In this document: positions 25,925 through 32,629 of the stretch, piece by piece
Layout of the letters: each line of letters opens with the position of its first letter
Numbering within the stretch: the stretch's first letter is position 1
DNA from: JAAAOZ01 sp964496595
GTDB taxonomy: Bacteria; Chloroflexota; Anaerolineae; B4-G1; SLSP01
NCBI GenBank assembly: GCA_964496595.1
Contig: CAZCAI010000012.1
Span: 1 to 47,366, forward strand
Reading direction: 5' to 3'
Length of the DNA: 47,366 bases
Made by a program: the position numbers and the translations under genes
Notes under the pieces: model-generated
Databases searched by the model: none
Seen by the model: the letters and a program-made list of their open reading frames with translations, nothing else
What the model was told of the DNA's origin: nothing

Positions 25925-26012
25925 AGCGTTTCAGCGATTTAGCGTCTTAGCGATTTAGCGTCGCAGCGTCTCAGCAATTTAGCGTCTCAGTGTCGCAGGG
26001 TTTCAGCGTCCT
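25925..26012. repeat. Octanucleotide tandem repeat, AGCGNNNN type
   Basis: Eleven units of exactly 8 nt, for example AGCGTTTC, AGCGATTT, AGCGTCTT, AGCGATTT, AGCGTCGC. Only the first half of each unit is well conserved. It fills the whole space between the Mth938-domain gene and the ribosome-binding site of the TyrA-like gene. Confidence 0.85.
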
Positions 26013-26014
26013 AG

Positions 26015-26362
26015 CTAGCACGTGAGATGCAGGGCGGCGGCGACGTTGCGCTGGTCGCGCAGCGCGTTGTAGCGATCGACGGCGTCGTGGGTGTTCGCCG
26101 CGATGAGTTCGATGCCGGCGTCTGAGAGCGCGCGCTCGACCTCGCGCGGGACCCGCATCCGGCCGTTGGCGCCCTGGCCGACGATGAGCGCGTCCGGCGC
26201 GGCGTCGAAGACGGCGTCGAGATCCGCGGGATGCAGGACGTGGCCTTCCTCGCGCCACCAGCCGCCGATGACGCGCTCCGGCAGGATGATGACGTCGTTG
26301 GTGTGCGTCTCGCCATCGATGACGATGTGTCCAAAACGATAGGCTTCGATCTTGGGGGCCAT
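26015..26362 (-). CDS. Mth938-like domain protein (DUF498 type)
   Basis: 115 residues. IEAYRFGHIVIDGETHTNDVIILPERVIGGWWREEGHVL, followed by DALIVGQGANGRMRVP and GIELIAANTHDAVDRYNALRDQRNVAAALHLTC, matches the small Mth938/DUF498 alpha-beta fold with its typical GTG-like glycine loop and C-terminal helix. No catalytic activity is established. The ATG at 26362 has GGAGG 8 nt upstream; upstream sequence in the same frame to 26491 contains a palindromic repeat and is not counted. Confidence 0.82.
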   Translation of the reverse strand: MAPKIEAYRFGHIVIDGETHTNDVIILPERVIGGWWREEGHVLHPADLDAVFDAAPDALIVGQGANGRMRVPREVERALSDAGIELIAANTHDAVDRYNALRDQRNVAAALHLTC

Positions 26363-26387
26363 AGGAGACCTCCTCTGAAAATGTTGG

Positions 26388-26433
26388 GGAACGCGGGCGT
26401 CTCGTCCGCCGGCGGACAGGATGTCCGCGTTCC
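26388..26433. repeat. 46-bp inverted repeat without spacer
   Basis: GGAACGCGGGCGTCTCGTCC followed by GCC, then its near reverse complement ending GATGTCCGCGTTCC. 19 of 23 positions pair as Watson-Crick, and three of the remaining four can form G-T pairs. It lies just upstream of the ribosome-binding site of the Mth938-domain gene. Confidence 0.7.
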
Positions 26434-26494
26434 GTTTTCGTTCCTTGTTGGTGAGAGTTGCAAGTTGAAAGCGAACCGATTGGTAGGCCAACGT

Positions 26495-26989
26495 CTATTC
26501 AGCACCCTCATCTACGGCCTGGAGGGCAGCTAATTGGCCGTCGGGGCCGGGAGGGGTGTGATGGCGGCGGATCAGGTCGCTGGCGCGGGGGGAGGCGCCG
26601 GCCCGCGCGGCCAATCGCGCGCCCCACGCTGGATGGCGCCGGCGGGCGACGAAGCCGCGCAGGGGACAGAAGGCCGCGAAGGTCGGGGCGGCGTGTTCGG
26701 CCAAGACGACGAGCACGCGCTCCCAGAGGCGCGGCGGGGCGACGATTTTGCCGACGTCGTGGAGGAGCGCGGCGGCGATCAGATCGGGGTCGCGATGGCC
26801 CTGGGCCTCGAGCTGGCGCGCGATGTCGATGCCGTGCAGTTGCTCGGCGCGCGGCATCCGCTCGAAGAGCGCGTGCAGCGCGGGCGAGAGGCGCACCGCG
26901 ACGTAGGCGTGATCGACCGGGCGCAGGGGCGCGATCAGGGTGAGCGCAAATTGCTTCACCCGGTGCCGAATTCGCTGTAGCCCTACCAC
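26495..26989 (-). CDS. HD-domain protein (predicted phosphohydrolase)
   Basis: About 164 residues. The metal-binding pattern is LHGIDIARQL (first His), AALLHDVGKI (the HD pair) and later RRHHTPPG. This is a single small HD domain that probably hydrolyses a nucleotide or phosphoester. A GTG at 26989 overlapping the stop of the M50 protease is the likely start, with coupling; the frame is open to 27037. A clear Shine-Dalgarno is lacking. The product is rich in Arg and Ala because of local high GC. Confidence 0.75.
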   Translation of the reverse strand: MVGLQRIRHRVKQFALTLIAPLRPVDHAYVAVRLSPALHALFERMPRAEQLHGIDIARQLEAQGHRDPDLIAAALLHDVGKIVAPPRLWERVLVVLAEHAAPTFAAFCPLRGFVARRRHPAWGARLAARAGASPRASDLIRRHHTPPGPDGQLAALQAVDEGAE

Positions 26990-27645
26990 CCCATCAAGAG
27001 CGCGATCAGGGTCCCCTGCACGGGCGCGACCATCCAACCGATGATGTTAAGCCCCAGTTGCGGCAGGATGAAGAGCACGACCATCAAGATGATGGGGGCC
27101 ACCGGCTCCAAACGCTCGATGAAGTCGGCGATCTGCGGCGCGGCGAAGCCGGCCAGGATGCGCGAGCCATCCAAGGGCGGAAGCGGAATCAGATTGAAGA
27201 CCGCCAACATCAGATTGATCGATATCGCCCAATAGAGCACCATCCCCAGCCGTTCTATCGGGGACATTATGCCGCTGTCATAGTTCATCGGCAGGGAGAC
27301 CCAGCCGAAGCGGAAGGGCAGCGCGAAGAGCACAGCCAAGAGCACGTTGGAGAAGGGGCCGGCGAACGCCGTGATTGCCATCCCCACGCGGTGATTGGAC
27401 ACGCGGCGCATCTGGTGGGGATTCACGCGGGCAGCGCGCCCCCAGCCGAAGCCGGTGAAGAACAGCGCCAGCGCGCCCACCGGATCGATGTGAACCAGCG
27501 GATTGAGCGTGAGCCGCCCCTGCTGCTCCGGCGTGGTATCCCCCAAGAGATGGGCCGCAAGACAGTGCGCCCACTCGTGGAAGGGGATGCAAATCGCGAT
27601 GACCATCAAATTGCCTAATAACCTGTCAGGTGTCAGTCCGTACAT
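26983..27645 (-). CDS. Site-2 protease family protein (M50, RseP/SpoIVFB-like)
   Basis: 220 residues, five or six membrane helices. The zinc-binding motif HEWAH is at residues 23-27 in the first helix, and NLIPLPPLDGSRIL (about 148-161) is the second signature (N-x-x-P-x-P-x-LDG). It would cut membrane-embedded substrates such as anti-sigma factors. It is the compact, PDZ-less form. GAAGG lies 5 nt before the ATG. Its stop overlaps the HD-domain gene. No target is evident nearby. Confidence 0.92.
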   Translation of the reverse strand: MYGLTPDRLLGNLMVIAICIPFHEWAHCLAAHLLGDTTPEQQGRLTLNPLVHIDPVGALALFFTGFGWGRAARVNPHQMRRVSNHRVGMAITAFAGPFSNVLLAVLFALPFRFGWVSLPMNYDSGIMSPIERLGMVLYWAISINLMLAVFNLIPLPPLDGSRILAGFAAPQIADFIERLEPVAPIILMVVLFILPQLGLNIIGWMVAPVQGTLIALLMGW

Positions 27646-27699
27646 AGAAAGCCTTCACTTATCTTCATCATAGTGTGGATTATAACATAGGAGGAAGGA

Positions 27700-27789
27700 A
27701 TGAGAAGCATCGTGGCATATCTGTGCCTGTGCCCCGCCGGTTTTTGGGCGAGATGGATGCGGGAAACAATTCAATTTACCTCTCGATAG
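27700..27789 (+). CDS. Possible 29-residue small ORF with an ideal ribosome-binding site
   Basis: AGGAGGAAGGA immediately precedes an ATG at 27700. The frame encodes a hydrophobic then basic peptide starting MRSIVAYLCLCPAGFW and stops at 27789. A TATAAC sequence lies at 27681-27686. No homologue is recognised. It sits in the 387-bp interval between the divergent M50 protease and gatC genes. It could equally be an inactive remnant; the remainder of the interval shows a TATAAT at 27886-27891 and a short 7-nt repeat at 27930. Confidence 0.25.
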   Translation: MRSIVAYLCLCPAGFWARWMRETIQFTSR

Positions 27790-27929
27790 ATACTTTTCCT
27801 CGAATTGACGCCCCCTCTATTTTACATACAGCACACGGAAGAATCGCGGGATCATATCGAGCTATAAGAAATCTTGTAACGATGTTATAATCAAGTGGAT
27901 AAGCTACCACAAAAACGAGAGTCTGAAGT

Positions 27930-27950
27930 TACGAAATACGCAATACGGAT
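27930..27950. repeat. Short heptanucleotide repeat, TACGNNN type
   Basis: TACGAAA, TACGCAA, TACGGAT, then TACACGA; 80 nt before gatC. Confidence 0.55.
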
Positions 27951-28032
27951 TACACGATAACTCAAACAAACCCTATCCTAACCAGCGCTTACCCAAAAGC
28001 AGACATTGACCCACAGACGGAGGAGATTACGT

Positions 28033-28317
28033 ATGGCCTTAAGTCGAGATGAAGTAGAACACATCGCAGCATTGGCGCACTTATCACTGAGCGAGGCGGA
28101 ATTAGATCTGTACCAGGAGCAGCTTTCCGACATCTTGGAGCACGCCGAGCGGCTGCAAACCATCGACACGGCGGAGATCCCGCCGACGGCGACGGTCTTG
28201 CCGCTGCGGACGGTGTTGCGCAAGGACGAGGTTCGCGAGCCACTCTCCCGCGAGGAAGCGTTGCGCAACGCGCCGGAGGCGCTCGTCCAATGCTTCTTGG
28301 CGCCGCCTTTGAGATGA
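28033..28317 (+). CDS. gatC: Asp-tRNA(Asn)/Glu-tRNA(Gln) amidotransferase subunit C
   Basis: 94 residues, the usual GatC size. LSRDEVEHIAALAHLSLSE at the start, the helix LDLYQEQLSDILEHAERL, and the C-terminal extended part PLRTVLRKDEVREPLSREEAL are diagnostic. It stabilises GatA in the GatCAB complex, which amidates mischarged tRNA. AGGAG lies 7 nt before the ATG at 28033. gatA follows after 164 nt that contain a paired-palindrome element. Confidence 0.93.
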   Translation: MALSRDEVEHIAALAHLSLSEAELDLYQEQLSDILEHAERLQTIDTAEIPPTATVLPLRTVLRKDEVREPLSREEALRNAPEALVQCFLAPPLR

Positions 28318-28369
28318 CCTTGTGACCGACTCCTAATTTAGAAGCACACATCATCCCCCATTATTTATA

Positions 28370-28428
28370 GCTCTAAGGGGATCATCAGATCCCCGCCAGA
28401 GTCGGGGATTTAGCAATCCCCACAGAGT
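28370..28428 (-). repeat. Paired-palindrome element, copy 3 (short)
   Basis: GCTCTAAGGGGATCATCAGA TCCCC, then an 8-9 nt spacer and a second hairpin GGGGATT-TAGC-AATCCCC (28404-28421) ending CACAGAGT. It has the same two-hairpin layout as copies 1 and 2 but almost no middle part. It lies between gatC and gatA. Confidence 0.75.
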
Positions 28429-28481
28429 ATAGTTACCTGGATAAAGACCACCCGACTAGCAGACTAACATCGGAGGCGACG

Positions 28482-29690
28482 TTGAGCGAATTGCACGCAT
28501 TGACGGTACTTCAAGCATTGGATTTATTGCGCGCGGGGGAGATATCCTCCGTGGCGTTGACCCAAGCGGTATTGGATCGCATCGCGGCAGTGGAGGACGA
28601 CGTCCACGCCTACCTGCGCGTGACCGAGGCGGGGGCGTTGGCCCAGGCCGAGGCCGCCGACGCCCGTCGCGCGCGCGGCGAGGACGCGCCGCTGCTGGGG
28701 ATCCCCCTGGCGATTAAGGACAACCTCTCCACCGAGGGCATCGAGACGACCTGCGGCTCGAAGATCTTGCGGGGGTACGTGCCGCCCTTCGATGCGACGG
28801 TGATCGCGCGCCTCAAACGCGCCGGCGCCGTCATCCTGGGCAAGACCAACCAGGATGAGTTCGCGATGGGCTCGAGCACGGAGAACTCCGGTTTCTTCAA
28901 CACGAGCAATCCCTGGGATCTGACGCGCGTGCCGGGCGGATCGAGCGGCGGGAGCGCGGCGGCGGTCGCGGCCGGCGAGGCGCTGGCCGGCCTGGGCACG
29001 GACACCGGCGGATCGGTGCGGCANNNNNNNNNNNNNNNNNNNNNNNNNNNNNNNNNNNNNNNNNNNNNNNNNNNNNNNNNNNNNNNNNNNNNNNNNNNNN
29101 NNNNNNNNNNNNNNNNNNNNNNNCACACCGACGACGCGCTCTCCGTCTACTACCTCATCGCGCCGGCGGAGGCCAGCGCGAACCTGGCGCGCTTCGATGG
29201 CATCCGCTACGGCTATCGCGAGACGGGCGCGACCATCGAGGAACTCTACGCCAACACGCGCGGCGCGGGCTTCGGCCCAGAGGTGACGCGCCGCATTATG
29301 CTGGGGACTTATGCGCTGAGCGCGGGCTATTACGACGCCTATTACCTCAAGGCGCAGAAGGTCCGCACCCTGATCAAGGAGGATTTCGACCAGGCGTTCG
29401 AGGCGGTCGATGTGATTTTGGGGCCGACCTCGCCGGTGACGGCGTTCGAGTTGGGCGCGCGCACCGATAATCCGCTGGAGATGTATCTGGCCGATATTTT
29501 CACACTCTCCCAGGCGCTGGCGGGCATCCCGGCGGTCAGCCTGCCGTGCGGCTTCGACGCCGACGGCCTGCCCATCGGCCTCCAGTTGGCGGCGCCGGCG
29601 TTGGAGGAAGGCCGCATGTTGCAAGTCGCGCACGCCTACGAGCAGGCGACGACGTGGCACACGCGGCGGCCGGCGTTAGGCGCAGGGTAA
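28482..29690 (+). CDS. gatA: Asp-tRNA(Asn)/Glu-tRNA(Gln) amidotransferase subunit A (interrupted by an N gap)
   Basis: The N-terminal part (28482-29023) has the amidase residues: Lys in LAIKDNLSTEG and the Ser-rich loop RVPGGSSGGSAAAVAAGEA, then GTDTGGSVR. After 100 N it resumes with HTDDALSVYYLIAPAEASANLARFDGIRYG and runs to the C-terminus. GatA makes ammonia from glutamine and activates mischarged tRNA. By family comparison about 115 residues separate GTDTGGS and HTD; only 33 fit the gap, so roughly 240 nt more are missing than the placeholder shows. The start is TTG at 28482 with GGAGG 6 nt upstream. The frame matches across the gap. Confidence 0.93.
   Translation: MSELHALTVLQALDLLRAGEISSVALTQAVLDRIAAVEDDVHAYLRVTEAGALAQAEAADARRARGEDAPLLGIPLAIKDNLSTEGIETTCGSKILRGYVPPFDATVIARLKRAGAVILGKTNQDEFAMGSSTENSGFFNTSNPWDLTRVPGGSSGGSAAAVAAGEALAGLGTDTGGSVRXXXXXXXXXXXXXXXXXXXXXXXXXXXXXXXXXXHTDDALSVYYLIAPAEASANLARFDGIRYGYRETGATIEELYANTRGAGFGPEVTRRIMLGTYALSAGYYDAYYLKAQKVRTLIKEDFDQAFEAVDVILGPTSPVTAFELGARTDNPLEMYLADIFTLSQALAGIPAVSLPCGFDADGLPIGLQLAAPALEEGRMLQVAHAYEQATTWHTRRPALGAG
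29024..29123. other. Assembly gap (100 N) inside gatA
   Basis: Exactly 100 N. The flanks are unique and not repeated. Protein comparison implies that the true gap is larger, near 340 nt. Confidence 0.95.
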
Positions 29691-29766
29691 ACCGACAGCT
29701 CGATGGTATACTATTCTTATCCTGTTCTTATCCTGCCGCATGCTATTTGGATCGAGGAGGAAAGGC

Positions 29767-29985
29767 ATGAATACAAGGGTTAGATCTCTGCAAGAACTGG
29801 TGCAAGACTTACCGCCAGAAGCGCGATCCGAAGTCCGAAATTTTGTTGAGTTCTTACTTGCCAAGCAAGAGCATCGCGCCAAGAAAGTATTGCGTCAAGA
29901 ATGGGCAGGGGCATTGCATGACTATCGAGAACAATACACCTCGCTCGAGTTGGAACGTCAAGCGCTGGTCTGGCGAGGTGAGTGA
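29767..29985 (+). CDS. DUF2281-type antitoxin
   Basis: 72 residues. VRSLQELVQDLPPEARSEVRNFVEFLL is the DUF2281 pattern (a helix ending in FVEFL), and the basic/aromatic tail (VLRQEWAGALHDYREQYTSL) is typical of antitoxins that wrap a PIN toxin. GAGGAGGAAAGGC precedes the ATG. The stop overlaps the toxin start (TGATG), the usual arrangement in which antitoxin is made first. The AT-richer composition and position inside the gat region suggest acquisition. Confidence 0.85.
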   Translation: MNTRVRSLQELVQDLPPEARSEVRNFVEFLLAKQEHRAKKVLRQEWAGALHDYREQYTSLELERQALVWRGE

Positions 29986-30395
29986 TGTATCTTGTGGACA
30001 CCAATATCTGGCTTGAGCGTCTTCTGGAACAAGAACGATCCGCCGAGGTGGGGGCATTCTTAGAGCAAACATCTACTGATCAATTGGCAATGACGGACTT
30101 CTCCTTACACTCCATTGGCGTCATTCTAGATCGACTTGAAAGTCAAAACATATTACTAGAGTTTGTGGATGATGTATTTCTCCAAGGCGAAGTGGGGTTG
30201 ATATCGGTTCAGCCAGAAGCTATGCACCGCCTGGTCGTGGTGATGGAACAGTTCAAGCTCGATTTTGATGATGCCTATCAATATGTCGCAGCCGAACAGA
30301 CGGGAGCAGTGATCGTAAGTTTCGATGGAGATTTTGATCGTACTAAGCGCAAACGGAAAGAACCTATAGCAATTCTACGCGGAAATGCCGCCTGA
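29985..30395 (+). CDS. VapC-like PIN-domain toxin
   Basis: 136 residues. The PIN ribonuclease signature begins MYLVDTNIWLERLL, with Asp5 as the first metal ligand. Later acidic residues lie in FKLDFDDAYQYVAAEQ and VSFDGDFDRT. It should cleave RNA, often tRNA, when the antitoxin is degraded. ATG 29985 shares its A with the antitoxin TGA; a GTG at 29982 is an alternative. Confidence 0.88.
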   Translation: MYLVDTNIWLERLLEQERSAEVGAFLEQTSTDQLAMTDFSLHSIGVILDRLESQNILLEFVDDVFLQGEVGLISVQPEAMHRLVVVMEQFKLDFDDAYQYVAAEQTGAVIVSFDGDFDRTKRKRKEPIAILRGNAA

Positions 30396-30503
30396 GTATA
30401 ATGTCGGCTCTTCAAGAATTTGCCAGATGCAACTGCCCCCTCCCCAGAGGTATCCGGCAAAATCCAAAAGCACCTTTCTTTTGAGATATTTTATCGAAAT
30501 TGA

Positions 30504-30578
30504 TACGTATTACGTAAAGCGTATTGCGTAAACTCCGCAATGATGATTCTTACGTTTTACGCAATACGTAATACGCAC
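30504..30578. repeat. Heptanucleotide tandem repeats, TACGNNN type
   Basis: TACGTAT, TACGTAA (30504-30517) with drifted units after, then TACGTTT, TACGCAA, TACGTAA, TACGCAC (30551-30578). They lie between vapC and the nucleotidyltransferase gene, 61 nt before its ATG. Confidence 0.7.
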
Positions 30579-30639
30579 AGGTTATAAACATCCCCAATCT
30601 ATTAGCGCATCTATCCAAAATGCGAGAGGAGACACACCA

Positions 30640-31217
30640 ATGAAACTAGTGATTCCAATGGCGGGATTTGGCACCCGGATGCGGCCGCACACGTGGTCGC
30701 GACCGAAGCCGCTGCTGCCCGTGGCGGGCAANNNNNNNNNNNNNNNNNNNNNNNNNNNNNNNNNNNNNNNNNNNNNNNNNNNNNNNNNNNNNNNNNNNNN
30801 NNNNNNNNNNNNNNNNNNNNNNNNNNNNNNNTGATGATCGAAGAGGGCGCGACCTTCAAGCCGCGCGAGGTTGGGACGTGGCTAGATACCGGCAAACCGA
30901 AGACCACCTTCATCACCCATCGCTACATTTTGGAGCACGGCTACGACAACAGCCCGGAGACGATGCGCCCCGGCGTCAGCATCGTGCCGCCCGTGTACAT
31001 CCACCCGAAGGCCATCGTTGAGCGCTCCGTGGTAGGCCCCTACGTCTCCATCGGTGAGGGCGCCGAGGTCCGCGACAGTATCCTGCGCGATACGATTGTA
31101 GATGAGGGCGCGCGGATCGAAGCGGAGTTGCTGGAGAAGTCGCTGATCGGGCGCTGGGTAGAACTGGACGGCCAATTCCGGCGCCTCAATCTCGGCGATT
31201 CTTCCACCGAGAGTTAG
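30640..31217 (+). CDS. Sugar-phosphate nucleotidyltransferase (interrupted by an N gap)
   Basis: The N-terminus (30640-30731) reads MKLVIPMAGFGTRMRPHTWS then RPKPLLPVAG, the nucleotide-binding G-x-G-T-R-x(6)-PK signature of glucose-1-phosphate thymidylyl/uridylyl/mannose-1-phosphate guanylyl transferases. After 100 N the C-terminus (30832-31217) resumes in a different frame with VGTWLDTGKPKTTFITHRYIL, then left-handed beta-helix hexapeptide repeats (VERSVVGPYVSIGEGAEVRDSIL). The frame mismatch only reflects the unknown gap size. Family length (about 330 residues) suggests about 500 nt are missing. It makes an activated sugar for cell-surface glycans. GGAG precedes the ATG. Confidence 0.88.
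30732..30831. other. Assembly gap (100 N) inside the nucleotidyltransferase gene
   Basis: Exactly 100 N. The flanks differ in reading frame, so the real length is not 100 (modulo 3). Confidence 0.95.
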
Positions 31218-31248
31218 CCAAGTCCTCGCCCGACGCCGACGCATTTGC

Positions 31249-31297
31249 AACTTTTAACTTGCAACTTTTAACTTGCAACTTTTAACTCGTAACCTTA
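31249..31297. repeat. Heptanucleotide tandem repeat, AACTTNN type
   Basis: Seven units: AACTTTT, AACTTGC, AACTTTT, AACTTGC, AACTTTT, AACTCGT, AACCTTA. It runs directly into the AAGGAG ribosome-binding site of the aminotransferase gene. Confidence 0.85.
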
Positions 31298-31309
31298 AAG
31301 GAGTGATCG

Positions 31310-32479
31310 ATGCACGTGAACGCTAGTAAATTCGTATCGCAGCGCGCGGCCGGGATGCCCGCATCTGGCATCCGCCGATTCTTTGACATCGCGGCCACGA
31401 TGGATGATGTGATCAGTTTGGGGATCGGAGAGCCGGATTTCGACACGCCGGAGCCAATCGTCGCGGCGGGGATCGAAGCGCTGAAGCGGGGAGAGACGCA
31501 CTACACCTCCAACTCCGGGCTGATCGAGTTGCGCCGCGCCATCGCCGAGCACATCGACGCTCAATATCACCAGACCTACAATCCGGTGAGCGAGATTTTG
31601 ATCACCGTCGGCGTCTCGGAGGCGCTCTTCTTGGCGATGTGCGCGCTGTTAGATCCCGGCGATGAGATCATCTTCCCGGAACCGAGCTTCGTCTCATACC
31701 GGCCCACGGCGATGATGGTGAGTGCGAAACCCGTGGTCGTGCCCACGTCGTGCGATACCGACTTCCAAATCACGGCAGAGGCCATCGAGGCGGCGGTGAC
31801 GGAGCGCACGAAGGTGCTCTTTTTGGCCTCGCCCAACAACCCCACCGGCACCGTGATCTCCCGCGAGCGCCTCAACGAGATCGCAGCGGTGGTGAAGAAG
31901 CACGACCTGATCGTGATCTCCGACGAGATTTATGATCGCCTGGTCTACGGCGTCGAGCCGACCTGCTTCGCCAGCCTGCCGGGGATGTACTCGCGCACGG
32001 TCGTCCTCCAGGGCTTCTCCAAGGCCTACGCGATGACGGGCTGGCGCGTGGGTTATATTCTGGGGCCGGCGGAATGGGTCGGGCAGATGCGCAAGATCCA
32101 CCAATCGCTGATCATGTCCGCGCCGACGGCCTCGCAGTGGGCGGCGGTGAAGGCCTTAGAGGCCGGCGAGCCGTTCGTCGAGAAGATGCGCCAGGAATAT
32201 GATCGCCGGCGGAAGCTTATTGTCTCCGGCCTGAACGAGATGGGCTTGACCTGCGTGGAGCCCAAGGGCGCGTTCTACGCCTTCCCCGACATCACATCCA
32301 CGGGGATGGATGATAACGCCTTCGCCGAGGGGTTATTGCAGGAAGAGAGCGTCGCGGTGATTCCCGGTCGAGCATTCGGCGAAGCGGGCAAGGGCCACGT
32401 GCGGATGTCCTACGCCACCGCCTACGATCAGATCGAAGAAGCCCTGGAGCGTATCGAGCGCTTTATCCGGCGACATTGA
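31310..32479 (+). CDS. Aminotransferase class I/II (PLP-dependent)
   Basis: 389 residues, fold-type I. Landmarks are ISLGIGEPDFDTP at the N-terminus, LFLASPNNPTGTVISRE (Asn contacting PLP), VISDEIYDRLVYG (Asp/Tyr), and the Schiff-base lysine in GFSKAYAMTGWRVGY, with Arg in GKGHVRMSYAT. It is an aspartate/aromatic aminotransferase-like enzyme of the subgroup often involved in alanine, aromatic or methionine metabolism; the exact substrate is not deducible. GGAG precedes the ATG. It is followed by 150 nt with short repeats, then gatB. Confidence 0.92.
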   Translation: MHVNASKFVSQRAAGMPASGIRRFFDIAATMDDVISLGIGEPDFDTPEPIVAAGIEALKRGETHYTSNSGLIELRRAIAEHIDAQYHQTYNPVSEILITVGVSEALFLAMCALLDPGDEIIFPEPSFVSYRPTAMMVSAKPVVVPTSCDTDFQITAEAIEAAVTERTKVLFLASPNNPTGTVISRERLNEIAAVVKKHDLIVISDEIYDRLVYGVEPTCFASLPGMYSRTVVLQGFSKAYAMTGWRVGYILGPAEWVGQMRKIHQSLIMSAPTASQWAAVKALEAGEPFVEKMRQEYDRRRKLIVSGLNEMGLTCVEPKGAFYAFPDITSTGMDDNAFAEGLLQEESVAVIPGRAFGEAGKGHVRMSYATAYDQIEEALERIERFIRRH

Positions 32480-32546
32480 TAATCAGCAGATTAAGCGTCA
32501 GCAGATTAAGCGAATGAAGCAGATTTTTACCATCTCTGCCAAATAT

Positions 32547-32574
32547 ATTCGCAATTCATCATTCGCAATTCCCA
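32547..32574. repeat. Heptanucleotide tandem repeat, ATTCNNN type
   Basis: ATTCGCA, ATTCATC, ATTCGCA, ATTCCCA, 55 nt before gatB. A 15-nt repeat (AGCAGATTAAGCG) occurs just upstream at about 32484-32511. Confidence 0.7.
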
Positions 32575-32629
32575 AAGATGGTATCCCAACACATCCGCCC
32601 TACGCCCATTTTTTTTACGAGGAGATCTT

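Noticed and set aside
28524..29660. 378-codon minus-strand ORF opposite gatA
   Set aside because: Pure antisense shadow of gatA with Arg-rich composition.
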